The notes beneath the pieces are model-generated. The model saw nothing but the letters and a program-made list of their open reading frames with translations. It searched no databases and was not told the origin of the DNA. Below are positions 42,603-52,849 of a DNA stretch of 64,000 bases, piece by piece; the first letter of the stretch is position 1; the number at the start of each line of letters is the position of its first letter. The stretch covers positions 12,834,001 through 12,898,000 of the forward strand of contig JAKSXM010000132.1 of the NCBI GenBank assembly GCA_022575985.1, read 5' to 3'. The DNA is from Anagrus nilaparvatae (Eukaryota; Arthropoda; Insecta; Hymenoptera; Mymaridae). The position numbers and the translations under genes are program-made.

Positions 42603-43730
42603 TTAAAAATAATTTAAAATTTTAACATTTTTTAATTTTGACAATTTCAAAAACATGTTTAAAAAAAATTCTTGCATATAAGAAATTATGTCCTGAAGGG
42701 GTTTTATGTTCGTTGGATCGATTTCGTTGTCAATTATTTTATTTCCTAATAAGTTATCAATTACTGGCTTTATTTCTTTAAATATAACATCGGGTTTTCC
42801 ATTCGAGTTTATCTATGAGAATAGAGAAAAAGGATTTAGTCGATTTTAATATAATTTGATTTAACATTAACGTACCTTGTAAATTTTTTCTTCATAGTAA
42901 TCGGTAAGTTGATTGGTGTTTTCAAAGTATATTTCAAGCCTTTTTGTTATAGTCTTGACATTGTCAATTGATTTGCCCCTATTTAATAACCTTTTCATCA
43001 TTTCATCGTAACTAGCTTCTAAAAAAATTATTAAATCCACGCAGTCGATCTATCGAGCAATTTTATTACAATCAACAAAAAAATTTTCATTTTGTAATTA
43101 ACAGTCAAATATAAAAAAATAACAATACCGTTTTTTCGAACATTTTGGCTTGATCTAGATCACGCGGAAACCCGTCAATTAAATATGCATCAAAATTTTT
43201 ATCGTACTTATTTTCGTCCATTTTTTTCTTAATCAGGGGTACGATTTCTTCCTGAAAAATTTCTATTATTTAGAGATGCTTGCTTGTTATACTTATTTAT
43301 AAAATTAATTACCGCAGCTACTGATTCTCCTTTCGCTAATTTTTCCTGTATCATTTTGCCATGTTCCGTTCCGCTCGCAGCTTTCTCCCTCACTAAATCC
43401 ATTCCGTTGATGTGTAGAAAACGATAATTCTCGAGAATTATTTTACTTTGGGTACTCTTACCAGAAGCAGGACCACCCATTACCCATATAATAGGCCTTT
43501 TATTTAACAATTCTTTTTTATGTATCAATCCTGTGTCCTCGGTTTGCCAATATGAAACGTGATCCGAGTTGCATCCTTTACTCTAAAAGTAAAAAAGACA
43601 AACTAAACTTTACTAATTAAATTACAAGATTTAAGAGGCTCACCAAATCATTTATTCTTTCGAGTGGAATGGATTTCAATAAATTTAGATGTCGAGTAAA
43701 TTTTAACGACGCAAGCTCGCCGAAACTCAT
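42603..43730 (-). CDS. Adenylate kinase-like nucleoside monophosphate kinase
   Basis: Five exons on the minus strand with GT-AG introns: 43,730-43,644, 43,582-43,313, 43,251-43,129, 43,049-42,876, 42,812-42,603; 287 residues, all junctions between codons. The start ATG at 43,728-43,730 opens MSFGELASLKF. Motifs: P-loop VMGGPASGKSTQSK, the NMP-binding part with DLVREKAASGTEHGK, DGFPRDLDQAK, and TKRLEIYFENT. This is the AK1/UMP-CMP kinase fold, which moves phosphate between ATP and a nucleoside monophosphate, usually in the cytosol. It has an N-terminal extension of about 60 residues, a C-terminal extension, and a shorter lid (RGKSIDNVKTITKRL) than AK1. All core motifs remain, so it is probably functional, but substrate preference cannot be read. 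Confidence 0.88.
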
Positions 43731-46700
43731 TGTAAAAATAAATGGAACAGTGCATTGTATTAAATAAGCTTGGAAGGAAATAGGCTTCATTATTAATAAC
43801 GTATGACTTTTAACTACGTTGAAATTCTCTCTTCTTATTTTTTCTTTAACTTAAAGCCTTAGGTTTAATTTTAATACTGAACCATTAACAATATTGTGAA
43901 ATTTCTTATATATTGTAAAACCTCGTACATAAATTTAATTTATCAATGATTTATGTTTTTATTTAATAATCACAAGTTAAGTCAAGATAAACACGAAGAA
44001 ATTTAATATTTAATATTCAATTTAATATTCTTTTAATTTAATATTTTAAACTGGAGCTTTGATTATATGTCATTAAAAAAAAAGTTGGATGTATATTAGA
44101 CTGACTCAATCAAGTCAAAATTAAGAAATTCTTCTTTAAGGGTTGTTTTACCTAAATATGTCGATATTTTAGCTGATTTTCAAGGTAGGATTGTGAAATA
44201 ATGGATAGAGATATTTGAATCAAATTTTTTTAATTGTTTAAAAATATATTAATAATTAAAAAAAAAAATTTTTGTTTGTTTTTTGTGACGTCATTTTTGC
44301 GTAAGAGGGGTGTATTTGCGTCTCTGAAAAAAAATAATCCAAAGTTATGTACAGGATATCTTGACTTAGGATAATCTAAAACATACAAAAAAAAATTGGT
44401 AAGACTTAAAACCCGTAATTTCGGGATGACGTCGAGTTTTTTCAAAAAAATTAATTAGGAACAAAATGGCGGCTACACAAAGTTAAAATGAAAAAAAAGC
44501 CTATAATTTTTGGGCAAAAGCAGCTGTAAAAATTTTTTGAGAACATAAAAAAAAAAAAACTCGACGTCATCCCGAAATTAGTGCATTTATTAAGTTGCTT
44601 AGTAAATTTAAAGTAAATCGGTGCAGAAGTTATCGCGTAATCGTGTACATGGTTTTCATAGACGTTGTTTCGAGTAAAATGACTTTGAAGTTTTGGAATA
44701 ATTTTTTCGGTACTTTTAGTTATTAAATTATTAATTTTTTTTTTTTTTTATTACGTAAAGGAACTTACAAAAAATATATTAGACCAAAAAAATTAAAATC
44801 AGTTGAGTAGTTTTAGAGAAATCTTATTAATTAGAAGGTGTAAAAACATAGTTTTCAAAATAAGAATAAAAATTTTTTTTCGTAGAAATTTAACAAAACA
44901 TTTTTTTTTTGTATATTTAAGTATAATTATAAGTTATTAGTGATTTTGGAGCCATAAAGTTATCCTTCCGGTTTTCATACTGAACCTGTAGCTGATTTTA
45001 CCCCTACTGCTGGGCCGATTTGCTATTTTTACCATTTTGGCACGGCTAAATTTGGCGTTATAAACAATCGCGAATATTAGCTAAATTTGCTCATAATTTC
45101 TATCAGTGACCGGTTCCGATATAATTTCTAACTATTTAACAATAGTTAGAAGATATGTAAGATAATAATAGAGCCATACCGTTAAATTTTATCAAAAGTA
45201 CGTTTGACGATGCGCGCAAAACAGGCCAAAAAATATACTTAGGGGGGAGGATTTAAAAATAAATTTTTTTTACATACTCTTGAGACATATATAAAGTAAT
45301 TAACAGAAAAAAAAAAATTTGATTATCAAAAAAAAGTTTAGGTAAAACGACCCTTAATATATTCCAAACTATGAAAAATTCAAAAAATCATAGTGAAAAT
45401 TACTGATCAAAACATAGGCTAGGTTTTGTTTCGATTAATAAGGACAATAATTTTTTATATTGAAAAACTGGATTTCTAAGAAAAAAATTTGTATCTAATT
45501 TTTAAAAATAAACTAAAAAACACTGCCAAGTAATTGGCACTATGGTTCCTCATTAACAATAACAAAATGTTCTATAGTAAAAGCGATTATTCTAGATATT
45601 CGTACTTTCATAGGAAAAAATGAAGTACTACATCCAAGAAGAAAAAAAATTGCTGTTTTTTTTATTTTTTTATGCAAAAAATTTTGACAAAATTAAGTAT
45701 ATCAAATCCAAAAAATTACTAAAAATGAGGTTCCTAAAACTAGTACTCCCATAGAAATAAATTAGGTACTGAAGTTTTTTTAAAAATTTGTAAAATTTTT
45801 TTAGCGTCACAAAATTTTTTTAATTTTTCAAAAAAAAATTTCGGCATTTTGTGGTAAAAATAAAAAACCTAGAGATAAATTCAAGACAATTACTAAATTC
45901 TTTAGTATTCAGAAAACAAAAACATTCACTAAAACCTGATTGGTGTATCATAAATTAATTTTTTTACAAATTAGTTTATCAAGATTATCATATACGAAAA
46001 ACTAGGGCTCTCTAACACTAGATTTAGCATATCCAGGAGTCAAAAGGGTCGATTTCATGGAGCGTATTTCTGGGGACTCTAGAGTTGAATAGATTGAACT
46101 CTAGTAATTATCACTAAATATTAATTAAAACTTTGCCCGAAGGTAATTTTACGGATCCTGTTCAAGAAGAATTTTAATAAATTTTGCGTCATAATTAATT
46201 ATTTTTAGTCTATAGTGCCACTAGAATCTAGTAAAAAAACGCTCCGTGAAATCGACCCTAAACAAACGATTATTTATCTAAAAATGACTGCTCTATTTTC
46301 AATTTGTATTGTCTACGCTACAAACTATTAGGACTATAATAAGGCCCCTCTGAAAATTATTAGATAATTTTTTTTATGAGGCATTAAATTCTCTAAATTT
46401 AAAAATACCAAACAAATTGTGTGTTCAGTTAATCAAAAAAAAAATTTTTTTATAAAATAAAGCTTAAATCATGAAATCACTAGCATAGCCGAATAACATG
46501 ATTCATAATAGGTCTTGGAGTCTCTTCAGTATACTAAAGTCGTAACCAAAATACTAATATTACTTAAAATGCTAGATTCTTTTCACACGAGAACAGACAC
46601 ACGTCGACTCCATAAGAAACAAATTATATTCATGATTTGACATAGCCTCTCCAATACCGTTTTAAATAATATTTCTGTAATTAATAATTATAAATTTACT

Positions 46701-47930
46701 GGAGACCTGACTGGGTAAAGAACTAAGCTCCTTTAAAAATTCTAAATAAGTTTGCATAACTATAAATTTCAGTGAAACATGCTTTTTTTAAGCAATAGAA
46801 GTCGTAACCAAATTCGTAAATAGAAATTGAAGTAAATGCGAACATGGGGACAGAGCCCCCTTCAACATAATCTTATATATAATAAATTATATTCTTATTT
46901 TAATAATATTTAATTTCAACTAGTCTTATTTAATCTCTAATTGCTAAATAATTAAAACATATCATATAGTTATGCAGTAAATTTTTAAAAATAAATTATA
47001 TTGTAAATAATTGTAATTATTTTGACTTTTGAAATAATATATCTTACCACTTACTTAATTGTTATAAACAAATAATAAAATATTATTTTTAGATTTAACT
47101 TAATTAAACTTCTGAGTTAATTTTGTTAAAGGAAAATAAATAAAAATTAATAGATTAAATAAGAATAAAATAAGAAAATAAAGAAAGATTAAATTATTTA
47201 CCTTAAATTTATTTATTGAATTAACAAACAGAAGAATTATATAAAGAATGACTGAGAGAAACAAAAATGAATTTGATTACAGTAATAGAAAAATTATAAT
47301 AAAACTGAATTAATCTTAGAACAACACTGAGTGAACCCCCTGGAAGGACTTTTATTATGATCTAGTCTATTAATCATAGTTAATTCCGCAAAAGACAAAT
47401 TTTGATACTGCGAAAGACTACAAGAATAGAACTAAGAACGTTTCGTGCCGAGTTTTAAGCATAAAAAAAATTATAAAGCATAAAGCTTTAGCCTTATAAG
47501 AAAAATAATATTAATATAAAAAAAAAATTTATGGAAATTTGGACATTACATCCCCTCACTTAAAACATTGCATAAGCTTGGAAAAATAAGTTTGTGCAAT
47601 TTAAACAGTTCAGTCTTAACATGTATAAAAAAACGCTACCAAACAATTAGTAATATGGTTCCTCGTTAGCAATAACAAAATGTTCTTAATGGTGTATTTT
47701 ACCTAAAAAGTATAATGTCAGAAGGAAAACTAAAAATGATCCTTTCCTTAAAAAGAAAATTTTTCTACACCAGAACATGATCTTTTATGATAAGTATATC
47801 TGTTAGACAGTTTTTGGTATAGTCGGCGTAGCTAAATTGAATTTTTTAAAATTAGTATCTCCATATAAAAAATTAGGTTATAAGATGATTTAAACAGTAT
47901 AAATACTGTTGTCGTTCCAAATATTAAAAA
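43731..47930. other. Repeat-rich intergenic region
   Basis: No gene supported. Contents: a foldback near 44,410-44,585 (TTTCGGGATGACGTCGAG and its inverse); a Helitron-related phrase near 45,400-45,480 (CAAAACATAGGCTAGGTTT); inverted satellite monomers at 45,560-45,800; a MITE at about 46,047-46,257; and at 47,541-47,560, read on the minus strand, AGTGAGGGGA followed by TGTAATGTCC, which looks like a polypurine tract plus LTR start. No second LTR or coding region accompanies it. Confidence 0.45.
46047..46257. mobile_element. Small MITE with GGGTCGATTTCA termini
   Basis: Inverted ends AGGGTCGATTTCATGGAGCG and its near inverse (one mismatch), about 210 bp. Flanks are A-rich, so the target duplication is ambiguous. 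Confidence 0.65.
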
Positions 47931-48033
47931 GATTTTAGTAGGAATTTATTATGAATAATAATTGCGATCTTTTTGGAACAAGATATTTCTTTAATGTTTT
48001 TACATCGACGTTTCGGAGATCTGTGTCTTACAA

Positions 48034-48884
48034 TGGAAAATGAAAATACTTCAGACAATAGCATAAATTTCTTAGATATTAAAATATTTCGCAATAAAAA
48101 TTCTTTGGTAGAAACAAACTGGTATAGAAAAGATACATTTTCAGCAAGGTACATTAATTTTGCCTCACATCACCCAATCAAACAAAAAATTGCAATAATC
48201 TATAGCATAATTGACAAATGCATTTTACTGTCAGATAAAAAATTTCATCAAGATAACATCAACATAGCTAAAACTTTCTTATTTGCGAATGACTACCCTT
48301 CAAAATTTATTGATAAATATATAAACAAAAGATTAGCCCACTTAAGTAATACTAATAAGAACGTCAATCTTACTGATAATATTCCCAAAAATATTTTAGT
48401 GATCCCCTTTTATAAATATTTAAACGATGATATTATAATGAGCCTAAAAAATTCAAATATCTCCGTCGTAAACCAAATCCCTAACAAGTTCAACACACTT
48501 ATAACTCTAGGCAAAGATAAAATAAGTAAATCTGAAATAAATAACGTAGTTTATAAAATTAAATGCAGAGATTGTAAATTTGCCTACATAGGCCAGACTA
48601 GCAGAAAACTTTACAAACGTGTTAATGAACACAAAAAAGCATATAAAAATCGGAAAAAAGACTCAATATTTCATATCCACAGGAAGTCAAAAAAACATAA
48701 AATAAATTTTAATTTAAAATCAATAAAAATACTTGATCAACAAAAAAAGTTATACCGGAGACTGTTTTCTGAAATGCTCCATATACACGACTGTAAGTCA
48801 ACATTAAACCGTATGCAGGACACTCAAAACCTGAAATACTATTACAAAAATACTATAGATTTAATTAATAAAAAACTTTCCTAA
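48034..48884 (+). pseudogene. Penelope-like RT C-terminus plus GIY-YIG endonuclease
   Basis: The open frame reads from the inverted repeat into NSINFLDIKIFRNKNSL, ETNWYRKDTF and SHHPIKQKIAIIYS, then IKCRDCKFAYIGQTSRKLYKR with NEHKKAYK. The first part is the thumb and C-terminal end of a Penelope-type reverse transcriptase. The second is a GIY-YIG nuclease with its CxxC zinc-binding pair and the arginine that follows the YIG motif. The catalytic RT motifs (including the paired aspartates) lie in the missing 5' part, so the copy cannot reverse transcribe. The residues before about 48,034 are translated inverted repeat, not protein family sequence. Confidence 0.85.
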
Positions 48885-49623
48885 TTAGATAATATATAAA
48901 AAATTTAGACAATAAAACGAATAAATGATTTAATAAATTAATAATATTTTTAAATAAAAAATTTGTTTTTGCTGTTTTGCTTTTTTATTACGATTTTAAA
49001 ACTTTGTTTCACGTTTTTTCTTTTTTTATATAAAAAATAGTTTAAAAATACGTTAAAGAAAAAAATCAAAGAAAAAAATATTTCAATCTCATTAGAGCTA
49101 CATAAAATTACAGCTGTGACATAAGATCTTTAAATTTATATACTTTATGTAATTTCTAGGTACTTGAGCTATAAACTCTTAACCCTTGATTCCTATACAT
49201 TAGTAATTAAAAAAATATCAATTTTGTTTATCTTACTCAAATTCTTTCAATATATAAAAAAACCTTTTTCTCCTTGTCTAATAATAAAAAAATTTTGTTA
49301 ACGTATGAATCGGTGAACCTTTAAACTTTTTAAATTTAATAGATTTTAGTACTTCATTAGCAGTGAGAACAGAAACTCTTATAACTAAAATTACAGTTTA
49401 TTATTGTTTTCTATATATATAAAAAAATTTTTTTTAAAAATTTTTTTAAAAAAATTTTATAATGTTTATTGTATAATATTATGTGTCTAATTCAAAAAGA
49501 TATTTTTTAAATTTTCGTAAGTTTATTATTATATATTTAATTATTTTGAAAATTTAGTTTTTCTGTAATAAAAAAATTTTTTGTAAAAAATTGTTTATAC
49601 AAATTGTATGCATTGTATTTTCA

Positions 49624-49665
49624 GATCTTGAAAAGGGAGACACAGATCTCCGAAACGTCGATGTA
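49624..49665 (+). ncRNA. Degenerate hammerhead-like motif in the Penelope terminal repeat
   Basis: GGAGA-CACAGA-TCTCC (49,636-49,651) is a perfect five-pair hairpin directly followed by GAAAC and GTC, the layout of hammerhead stem II, the GAAA box and a cleavage triplet. The upstream box reads CTTGAAAAG where CUGANGA is expected, so the ribozyme is probably inactive. Penelope-like elements are known hosts of hammerhead ribozymes. Confidence 0.45.
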
Positions 49666-49794
49666 AAAACATTAAAGAAATATCTTGTTCCAAAAAGATC
49701 GCAATTATTATTCATAATAAATTCCTACTAAAATCTAAAAAATTAGGTACTACGTACATATAGAATAAAAAATTTATTATTGCTTGTATTTTTT

Positions 49795-50165
49795 TCTGTT
49801 CAACTCATCTTTGTTCATTTTTTTTTCTGGTAAAAAAAAATGGCGTCGTATTTTTTGGTGTCAAAAATTTTTCAAAAAATTTTCAAAAAATCATGTATCA
49901 TATTGGAGATATCGAGTAAAAACGTTAATTCGAGATGTTAATTCTTTCATGAAAAAAATTAGGTACTGCGTCCAAAATAAAAAAAAAAAATAAGACGCCA
50001 TTTTTTTAGACCAGAAAAAAAAATGAACAAAGATGAGTTGACCAGAAAAAAATGAACAAAAAAAGTTGATCATAGAAATTTTTGAACAAAAAAAATTGAA
50101 CATAAAAATTTTTGAACAAAAAAAAAAAATTAATGAAAAAATGAACATAAAAAGTTAAACAGAAA
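49795..50165. repeat. Foldback and GAACAAAAAA tandem repeats
   Basis: CAACTCATCTTTGTTCATTT...TGGCGTC (49,798-49,850) is the inverse of GACGCCA...AACAAAGATGAGTTG (49,995-50,042). Adjacent to it, 50,042-50,165 repeats units like GAACAAAAAAAGTTGATCAT with ATAGAAATTTTT four to five times. Confidence 0.65.
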
Positions 50166-50439
50166 TTTTCTCTTCCTGTAACAGATTACACTGATAACTT
50201 AAAATAACGCTGTGGTCTAGTTCTTAATAAATCCCAACAACATAAAGACTCAACACGTGCTGGAATGAATGAAAATGAAAAATTTGTTCTACAATTCAAT
50301 GGATACATCGATGTGCAACAAAGAACTAGCTTCTAATTCAACAGGTTTGGTAGCTGACAATAAAATAAACTGCATAGAATCCTTTGACTTAGAAATAAAA
50401 GTTATGGATAAAATTTACAATTAAAAAACAAATTTTTGA

Positions 50440-51545
50440 GATATTAAATGTACAAATGAAGATAAAGTTTTAACATTACTTCACATGAACAGCATAATAA
50501 AAATTGAAGACAACGAAATATCTGTCTATCAAAATGACGTTTTCAAAAGGATTTTATCTATGAATATGCCGAAAGATGAATTCAAGGAAATTTTTCAATA
50601 CGAACTATCACCAATATCTCAATCTTTATTTGATATTTATGGTATCCGAAAAAATACGAAATCCAATATTTACGATTTTTTTAAACCAGTAAAGGATAAT
50701 TTGAAGAATAACAATATATTTGCGCATATTATTGACGGAGGCATGTTACTGCACAAAATACCTTAAAACTTACATGATAAATTTTCACTTATTTTAGAAC
50801 GTTATGTGAGGTACTTAAGGACACTTTATGGCCATCAATTTGTGTCTTTGATGGATATGAAGAATCGTCAATAAAATCGTACGAAAACGAAAGAAGCAGG
50901 AGTTCTGCAAAACATTTATGTTTAGATTATAATATTGAAGGGAATTGCATACTACAGAAAGGAAAAGAAAAGTTTCTTTTAAATTCTAAAATCAAACAAA
51001 AATTTATACAATTGTTAATGCAAAAATTGAAAGATAACAACATTTCGTGTAAAATGTCGAAAGGAGATGCAGATCTCCAGATGGTTGGTAAAGCCATCAC
51101 CACTACTGCATTCCCAGGAAAGAAAATTGCCATTGTGTCTGAAGACATAGATGTCTTAATTGTATTAATAAGTTTGACTTTAGATAGTGAAGAAGATCTA
51201 TTATTTTTTAAAGCACGCGAGTGATGATCATGTCCAACAGCAAAAATTTTTATCGGAGTTTAGGCGAAACATTGGCTAATTGTGAAAAGTTTCTCTTATT
51301 TTTACACGCATTTACTGGATGCGACACTCCTAGTGGGTTTTTCTTTCAAGAAAAAAACTTTTTTTTCAAATTATTTGAAATGAGGCCTGATTTACAGGAA
51401 TCCAAGGAAGTCAGTTTTTTTTTTCAGAACTCGACATGCCAGAAATTTTAAAAGCTGAAATTAAATGTGTTTTAGCGATGTATAAGGAGAAATTTAGAGA
51501 ATCAGAATCTACTGATTTGACATTAATCGAACGGCTTCATTGATT
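50440..51545 (+). pseudogene. PIN/FEN-like uncharacterised protein family, decayed
   Basis: Fragments in several frames read IIDGGMLLHK, then after an acceptor-like cttattttag (50,796) RTLCEVLKDTLWPS, VFDGYEESSIKSYE, SKGDADLQMVGKA, IVSEDIDVLIVL and, after a frameshift near 51,224, LLFLHAFTGCDTPSGFFFQ. The acidic spacing (VFDGY, GDAD, SEDIDVLI) is like PIN/FEN-type nuclease folds; multi-copy uncharacterised proteins with the HAFTGCDT phrase occur in insect and cnidarian genomes. Stops at about 50,764 and 51,222, a frameshift, and truncation by repeat after 51,545 mean it is not functional. The family assignment is inference. Confidence 0.55.
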
Positions 51546-51582
51546 TCGATACACATTGTTTTGTATTATTTATAAAAAAAAA

Positions 51583-51905
51583 ACTTATAACCGGTTTGTG
51601 TAAACACAACCTAAATGCATGGAACATGTTTACTTCCTGCTGAGGACTAGGTATAATACAAATGTTACTCAATTTTACAATATAATTGTCGAATTTTATA
51701 ATTTGTAATTATCACCTTAATAGCTGTTAAGATTCTAAGCCTAAACTATTTTGATTCCCTAAACCTGAATTATTCTAAGTCCCTAAATCAATATTATTCT
51801 AAAGTTTAAAAAAAAAACCCTAAAAATTTAATTTGGGTATATTTTTTACGTATCCACCTAAATTTTCGAGTCAATCGGTTCGATCTGTCAAAAGTTACAC
51901 CACTA
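51583..51905. repeat. Copy of the 21,136 insertion joined to a Helitron fragment
   Basis: 51,583-51,803 matches the first 250 bp of the nested element at 21,136 (TTATAACCGGTTTGTGTAAA...), including the 24 bp tandem units. 51,815-51,890 matches the phrase GGGTATATTTTTTACGTATC found twice in the Helitron at 53,141-54,300. Confidence 0.65.
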
Positions 51906-51989
51906 TATAGGTAGTAATTAACGTTTTAAACTCTTTGAACTAAACTTCTTGAACATTTTATTAAGAAAAATTTGAAAATTTTAAATTTT

Positions 51990-52335
51990 TAAAAATTGCT
52001 ATCAACCTAAGTAATTTATATCTAAACATTACTGCTTTATATAGAACTCTTTATATCCAAAAAGCTAAATTCAATTATATAATAAATAATAACTATTTGC
52101 CTGAAAATAGTAATTTGAAAAATCATTTCCTGGTAGCTGAATTAATCATGAATATTATTGACAATGGTGATTTTAATAATATTTTTCTTGGTCACATGCT
52201 ATCGCATGGAATTGTTCCTTTGATTAATATGATATAAGTAGATCTTGTATTTACAATTTTTTGCTAAAACGTCCCTTGTAAGTCAATTATACATCAACAA
52301 TACTTTAAAGACCATTGCCCAATTTTTGCAATCAT
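51990..52335 (+). pseudogene. LINE endonuclease-RT ORF, 5' part
   Basis: Reads TALYRTLYIQKAKFN, AELIMNIIDNGDFNNIFL, then DLVFTIF and YFKDHCPIFAII, the end of an apurinic-type endonuclease domain and its linker. An internal stop (ATATAAG near 52,235) shows decay. The same ORF resumes at 56,562 after the 4.2 kb insertion. Confidence 0.5.
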
Positions 52336-52849
52336 CCCGACGAATTTTCGATAGATCTCTTTTGATCTCTGGAGATCTAAAGAGATCTTGAGAGATCTGC
52401 GGAATGAAAAAAAAAATTAGGAAAATTTTTAAATGTCATTTAAAATCATTAAATGAAGGTATTAAAGGATAATTTGATTTTTTTTATGCCTTTTGAATAA
52501 TTTCAAGGAAATAGGACCTGGTAAATGAATAAAAAATGTCAAAGTACTTAAATATGTATAATTTTATCGAGAATTTTATTAACAACATATTATTTAAAGT
52601 TTATGGTATTTAATAGGTATTTAACATCTTTCAGTTTTAAATTTGAACTTTTTTTTTCACTCTTTTTTTCAACATTTTAATAAAGATAAAAAACTTGAAA
52701 TTTTTAATTTCATTAAAATAACAAAAAAAAACCGTATGGTGGGGTGTTTTCTACACTAAAAAATGTCTACGAATTTCCTATCCGGACCTTCTATCCAGCT
52801 ACTTTAAGCATTTACTTTCAATATTTTCATATTTTCAATATTGTCTTGA

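Larger units (their letters stand above)
47931..49735 (+). mobile_element. Penelope-like retroelement, 5'-truncated, with inverted terminal copy
   Basis: Perfect 98 bp inverted repeats bound it (47,931-48,028 and 49,638-49,735), and TAAAAA flanks both sides as a possible target duplication. The left repeat is joined directly to the middle of the reverse transcriptase frame. This fits Penelope-like elements, which often insert truncated with an inverted copy of the terminal repeat. The right repeat contains TCTCCGAAACGTCG, a hammerhead-type sequence. Confidence 0.82.

Noticed and set aside
46840..47560. Possible LTR on the minus strand (AGTGAGGGGA then TGTAATGTCC)
   Set aside because: No matching LTR end, second LTR or coding region found; kept only as a note.
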